A DNA stretch of 64,000 nt, from NCBI GenBank assembly GCA_026692905.1, contig JAPLNL010000022.1, positions 1 through 64,000 of the forward strand. The letters run 5' to 3'. The position numbers were made by a program, and so were the translations under genes. The notes below the pieces were generated by a model. The model saw nothing but the letters and a program-made list of their open reading frames with translations, was not told the origin of the DNA and ran no database searches. The DNA is from Planctomycetota bacterium (GTDB lineage: Bacteria; Planctomycetota; Planctomycetia; Pirellulales; Pirellulaceae). Shown here piece after piece: positions 61,471-64,000 of this stretch. Numbering within the stretch: position 1 is the stretch's first letter; every line of letters starts with the position of its first letter.

Positions 61471-61719
61471 CGGTCAGCGGTCGGTTTTCACGTTGCGGTT
61501 GTCCATAAATGCAGGTAAGTCAACGGCAAGTGGCCTTCCCCCAATGCAAAGTCCCCCTCGGCAAGAGTGACTGACAACGGAACACCGAAAACGTGACTGA
61601 AAATGGAAAACGAACAACTGAAAACTATTTGGTCGAATTTTTTAACAAACACCTTTATCTACACATTTGGCTAAACTGATCGCTCGCCCGTTCGTATCTT
61701 TTCGTTTTTCAGGCATTCG

Positions 61720-62898
61720 ATGGCTTCAAACCGCATCCGCGTTCTCTTGTGTTCGTCCTCCATGGATGGCGGCGGTAGTGAAAAGCAACTTTTGTATTTG
61801 CTCAAGGGACTCGACCGCACTCGATTCGAGCCCATTCTCTATCTTCTGTATGAGTCGGGCGTGTTGCTTGATGAGGTCCCCAAGGACGTAAAGCGATTTG
61901 CGTTTTGGACAGACAACGCTTTTCCGCGTTGGAACTGGCCAGGACGAATTCATCATTTGCAGGTGCGACACATGGCCAAGGTTCTGCAACGCGAGGAGAT
62001 CGACGCAGTTTATGACCGACTGTTTCACATGACTCTCATAACGGGACCAGCGACTCAGCGAACCCAAACGCCTCGTATTTCCACGATCGTTTCTCCGCCT
62101 CAGTACGACCTGGCTCGATCGGAAAAACGTTGGCTCTCCATGAAAAAGCGAACGCTTCGAAAAGCCTATTCGACCGCTTCGGCACTTCTCACCGTTGGTG
62201 CAGGGACCGCGGACAATGCTTCGGATTACTACAACATCCCTCGCAATGATTTTCAAGTCATGGTGAGCCCGATCGACATCGAACGCATCGATTCCGAATG
62301 CCAAAGACTTTGGACTGGGTCGATCCTTCGTCCCAATCGAAAGCAGATCATTTCGATTGGTCGGCTAAGCGATGAAAAAGGACACCGCTATTTGATACAA
62401 GCCTTTGCTAAATACTTAGAGGCCGCCAAATCGGAAGTAGTGCCACCTTCTGACTTGCACCTGGTTGGGGACGGTGTCCTTCGAAAAGAGCTTCAAAGTC
62501 TTGCGGCGAGTCTAGGCGTAGACGAGAGTGTTTTCTTTCATGGTCAAATCCAAAGTCCCTTTTCGTTACTTAAACAATGCGACTTGATCTGTTTACCATC
62601 CATTTACGAGGGCATGCCGAACGTCCTGTTAGAAGCGATGGCATGCAAAGTTCCGATCCTCGCAACCAATACGACGCAAGGTGCAGGGGAACTGTTTCGC
62701 ACACACGCATTGGGGACGCTGGTACCCAAAGCCAACGCCGAGGAACTTGCGAAAGCCATTCAAGATCGCTTCGTAAATCCAGCACCCTGGCTAGAAAAGC
62801 TCGAGCCCGCTCGAGCCTACGTCGAAACGCATCATAGCCTAAGCACCTGGATCGAAAACATCAGCCAGATTTTGGAAAACATTGCTAGGAAGAACTGA
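61720..62898 (+). CDS. GT4-family glycosyltransferase
   Basis: A 392-residue GT-B fold glycosyltransferase. The N-terminal domain has SSSMDGGGSEKQLLYLLKGL, the acceptor-side start of the family. The C-terminal domain has SIGRLSDEKGH, HLVGDGVLRKEL and the E-x7-E nucleotide-sugar motif YEGMPNVLLEAMA. The donor is probably a UDP- or GDP-sugar; the acceptor is not predictable, but a cell-surface polysaccharide or lipid-linked sugar is usual. The gene is convergent with the CDP-alcohol phosphotransferase. Confidence 0.92.
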   Translation: MASNRIRVLLCSSSMDGGGSEKQLLYLLKGLDRTRFEPILYLLYESGVLLDEVPKDVKRFAFWTDNAFPRWNWPGRIHHLQVRHMAKVLQREEIDAVYDRLFHMTLITGPATQRTQTPRISTIVSPPQYDLARSEKRWLSMKKRTLRKAYSTASALLTVGAGTADNASDYYNIPRNDFQVMVSPIDIERIDSECQRLWTGSILRPNRKQIISIGRLSDEKGHRYLIQAFAKYLEAAKSEVVPPSDLHLVGDGVLRKELQSLAASLGVDESVFFHGQIQSPFSLLKQCDLICLPSIYEGMPNVLLEAMACKVPILATNTTQGAGELFRTHALGTLVPKANAEELAKAIQDRFVNPAPWLEKLEPARAYVETHHSLSTWIENISQILENIARKN

Positions 62899-62973
62899 GT
62901 CGATTGAGCTGCACTTTCTTGATGGCATGATAAGGGGTAGGGAATGAAAACGTTTGGTGTGGCTCAGTAGGTT

Positions 62974-63618
62974 TCAACCTGCTTTTGAAACCAATTCACG
63001 GGACACTTGCCGCAACCTTCGAATCACCGTTGCGATACAGCCGAGACAAATGATGGACAACGCAATCTTTATCACACTGCTAGGCTCAAAATATCCACTC
63101 AGCATGGGCAGGGCGACGACGGTTCCGGATAGAACCGCCATGCGATGCTGCTTGGCCATCGGCCCAGAGAAATAATGATTGGTACCAACCGCCGCCCCGA
63201 GGACACGCGTATAAGCCGTCATCACAGCCAGGAACGATGCGGCAATGGCTAAGACCAACAACATCGGATCGGACGGGGCAATCAATGCGACTCCCATCAA
63301 GATTGCAGTATCCGCAATCCGATCTGGAAATTCGTTGTAGACGTCACCCAACGGACTCTTCTTGGCACCTTCGATTGCGACCATCCCGTCCAGCAGATTG
63401 CACATTAAACGAAGCTGGATCCCTAGCAGCGCAAAGATGCTCGCGGCCCACGTTCCCGATGCAAAGAGCCAAAACGCAGTCGGCACCAAAAGCGAGAAGA
63501 CGACACTGCATACCGAAATTTGATTCGGCGTTACCGACGTCTTGGCAAGCCATTTCGCAAACCGTTGAATCGAACCGATCGAACGAGCCTTGATCGGCCT
63601 CCGATTTTCAATAGCCAC
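62974..63618 (-). CDS. CDP-alcohol phosphotransferase-like membrane protein
   Basis: A 214-residue membrane protein of the CDP-alcohol phosphatidyltransferase superfamily with about six hydrophobic segments. The signature DG-x2-A-...-G-x3-...-D is visible at D77, G78, A81, G91 and D99, but three positions differ from the canonical motif. N74 replaces the first Asp, I82 replaces Arg and N95 replaces the third Asp. This form (LLDGMVA...YNEFPDR) appears to be a distinct subfamily, so the enzyme may use another substrate or metal geometry. The GTG start at 63618 lies one base after the cdsA stop. Confidence 0.82.
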   Translation of the reverse strand: MAIENRRPIKARSIGSIQRFAKWLAKTSVTPNQISVCSVVFSLLVPTAFWLFASGTWAASIFALLGIQLRLMCNLLDGMVAIEGAKKSPLGDVYNEFPDRIADTAILMGVALIAPSDPMLLVLAIAASFLAVMTAYTRVLGAAVGTNHYFSGPMAKQHRMAVLSGTVVALPMLSGYFEPSSVIKIALSIICLGCIATVIRRLRQVSRELVSKAG

Positions 63619-63619
63619 T

Positions 63620-64000
63620 TTACTTACTCGCTACATAAAGGAAGAGGTACTTTAAACCGTACAACGTCGGCGCAGTAAAGACGATACTATCTAGCCGATC
63701 CAAGACACCTCCGTGCCCAGGAATCAATCGACTGAAGTCCTTGACTCCTACCGTGCGTTTGATCGATGAGAACATCAAATCACCGGAAACACCGCTCAAG
63801 GCAATACAGAAACCGACCAGAAGGGATTGCCATGCATTCAAATCGAGCATGACAGGAGCCAAGATCAATGACAAGAACGAGGTCATAATGAGCCCGCCAA
63901 CAAATCCTGCGACTGTTTTGTTCGGGCTGATCTCGACGACAAGTTTACGCCTCCCAAACAACTTGCCAGAAATGAATTGAAAAACGTCATTTAGCTCCGT
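63620..64000 (-). CDS. cdsA: Phosphatidate cytidylyltransferase CdsA, partial (3' part)
   Basis: The frame is open to the window edge, so the N-terminal part is missing. The visible C-terminal part (about 126 residues) contains SGKLFGRRKLVVEISPNKTV and the CdsA signature SSIKRTVGVKDFSRLIPGHGG followed by VLDRLDS. CdsA makes CDP-diacylglycerol, the precursor consumed by the neighbouring CDP-alcohol phosphotransferase. The two genes are separated by one base and are surely co-transcribed. Confidence 0.92.
   Translation of the reverse strand, partial: TELNDVFQFISGKLFGRRKLVVEISPNKTVAGFVGGLIMTSFLSLILAPVMLDLNAWQSLLVGFCIALSGVSGDLMFSSIKRTVGVKDFSRLIPGHGGVLDRLDSIVFTAPTLYGLKYLFLYVASK

Overview
The window looks like the chromosome of a planctomycete, most likely a Pirellulales-type (Rhodopirellula-like) bacterium. 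The diagnostic content is a secreted DUF1549/DUF1553 cytochrome-type protein, a very large PVC-type heme-binding CxxCH protein, a sulfatase near a formylglycine-generating enzyme, DUF255/YyaL, a DUF2752 protein, several exported proteins of unknown function, weak ribosome binding sites and many families of hairpin repeats between genes. The assignment rests on gene content only.

Layout. 1-306: repeats. 307-5972: a three-gene MksF-MksE-MksB (JetA-JetB-JetC) SMC-like operon with no JetD/MksG nuclease after it. 5973-8608: repeats, a tiny membrane ORF, a Uma2 nuclease-like protein, an unknown protein and a beta-carbonic-anhydrase-like protein. 8694-15342 (minus): a DUF255 thioredoxin-fold protein, a Tat-exported unknown and a compact run of four envelope genes (DUF2752, lipoprotein, secreted unknown, HExxH peptidase). 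15457-19623: flagellar rod and ring genes flgF-flgG-flgA-flgH. 19852-26773: membrane protein, DUF1549/DUF1553 protein, DinB-like protein, a D-2-hydroxyacid dehydrogenase and an ABC-2 permease. 27227-31923: carA-hisF, then a PilT ATPase followed by a PilB/GspE relative whose ATPase motifs are lost. 32415-40179: gamma-glutamyltransferase, sulfatase, a small unknown, then (minus) ispE-spoVG-FGE; the SpoVG carries an inserted zinc ribbon. 40781-50465: TolC-like lipoprotein, an unknown, CYTH protein, prenyltransferase-repeat protein, small lipoprotein, sarcosine-oxidase-type flavoenzyme and ppk1. 50724-64000: GH63-like hydrolase, DUF420 protein, giant heme protein, Gln-rich secreted protein, HExxH protein, GT4 glycosyltransferase, a CDP-alcohol phosphotransferase relative and the 3' part of cdsA at the window edge.

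Repeats. At least six dispersed hairpin families fill the gaps (called here A to F), together with heptanucleotide tandem arrays built on AGTNNNN units, a 22-bp tandem array and a 14-bp tandem array. Many short ORFs in these gaps are translations of the repeats and are not genes.

The observations most worth a second look are the JetD-less SMC operon, the catalytically degenerate secretion ATPase beside an intact PilT, the zinc ribbon inserted inside SpoVG with a G9 tract in its linker, the block-structured heptad array that starts in a stop codon, and the repeat elements whose single arms have been amplified in tandem.
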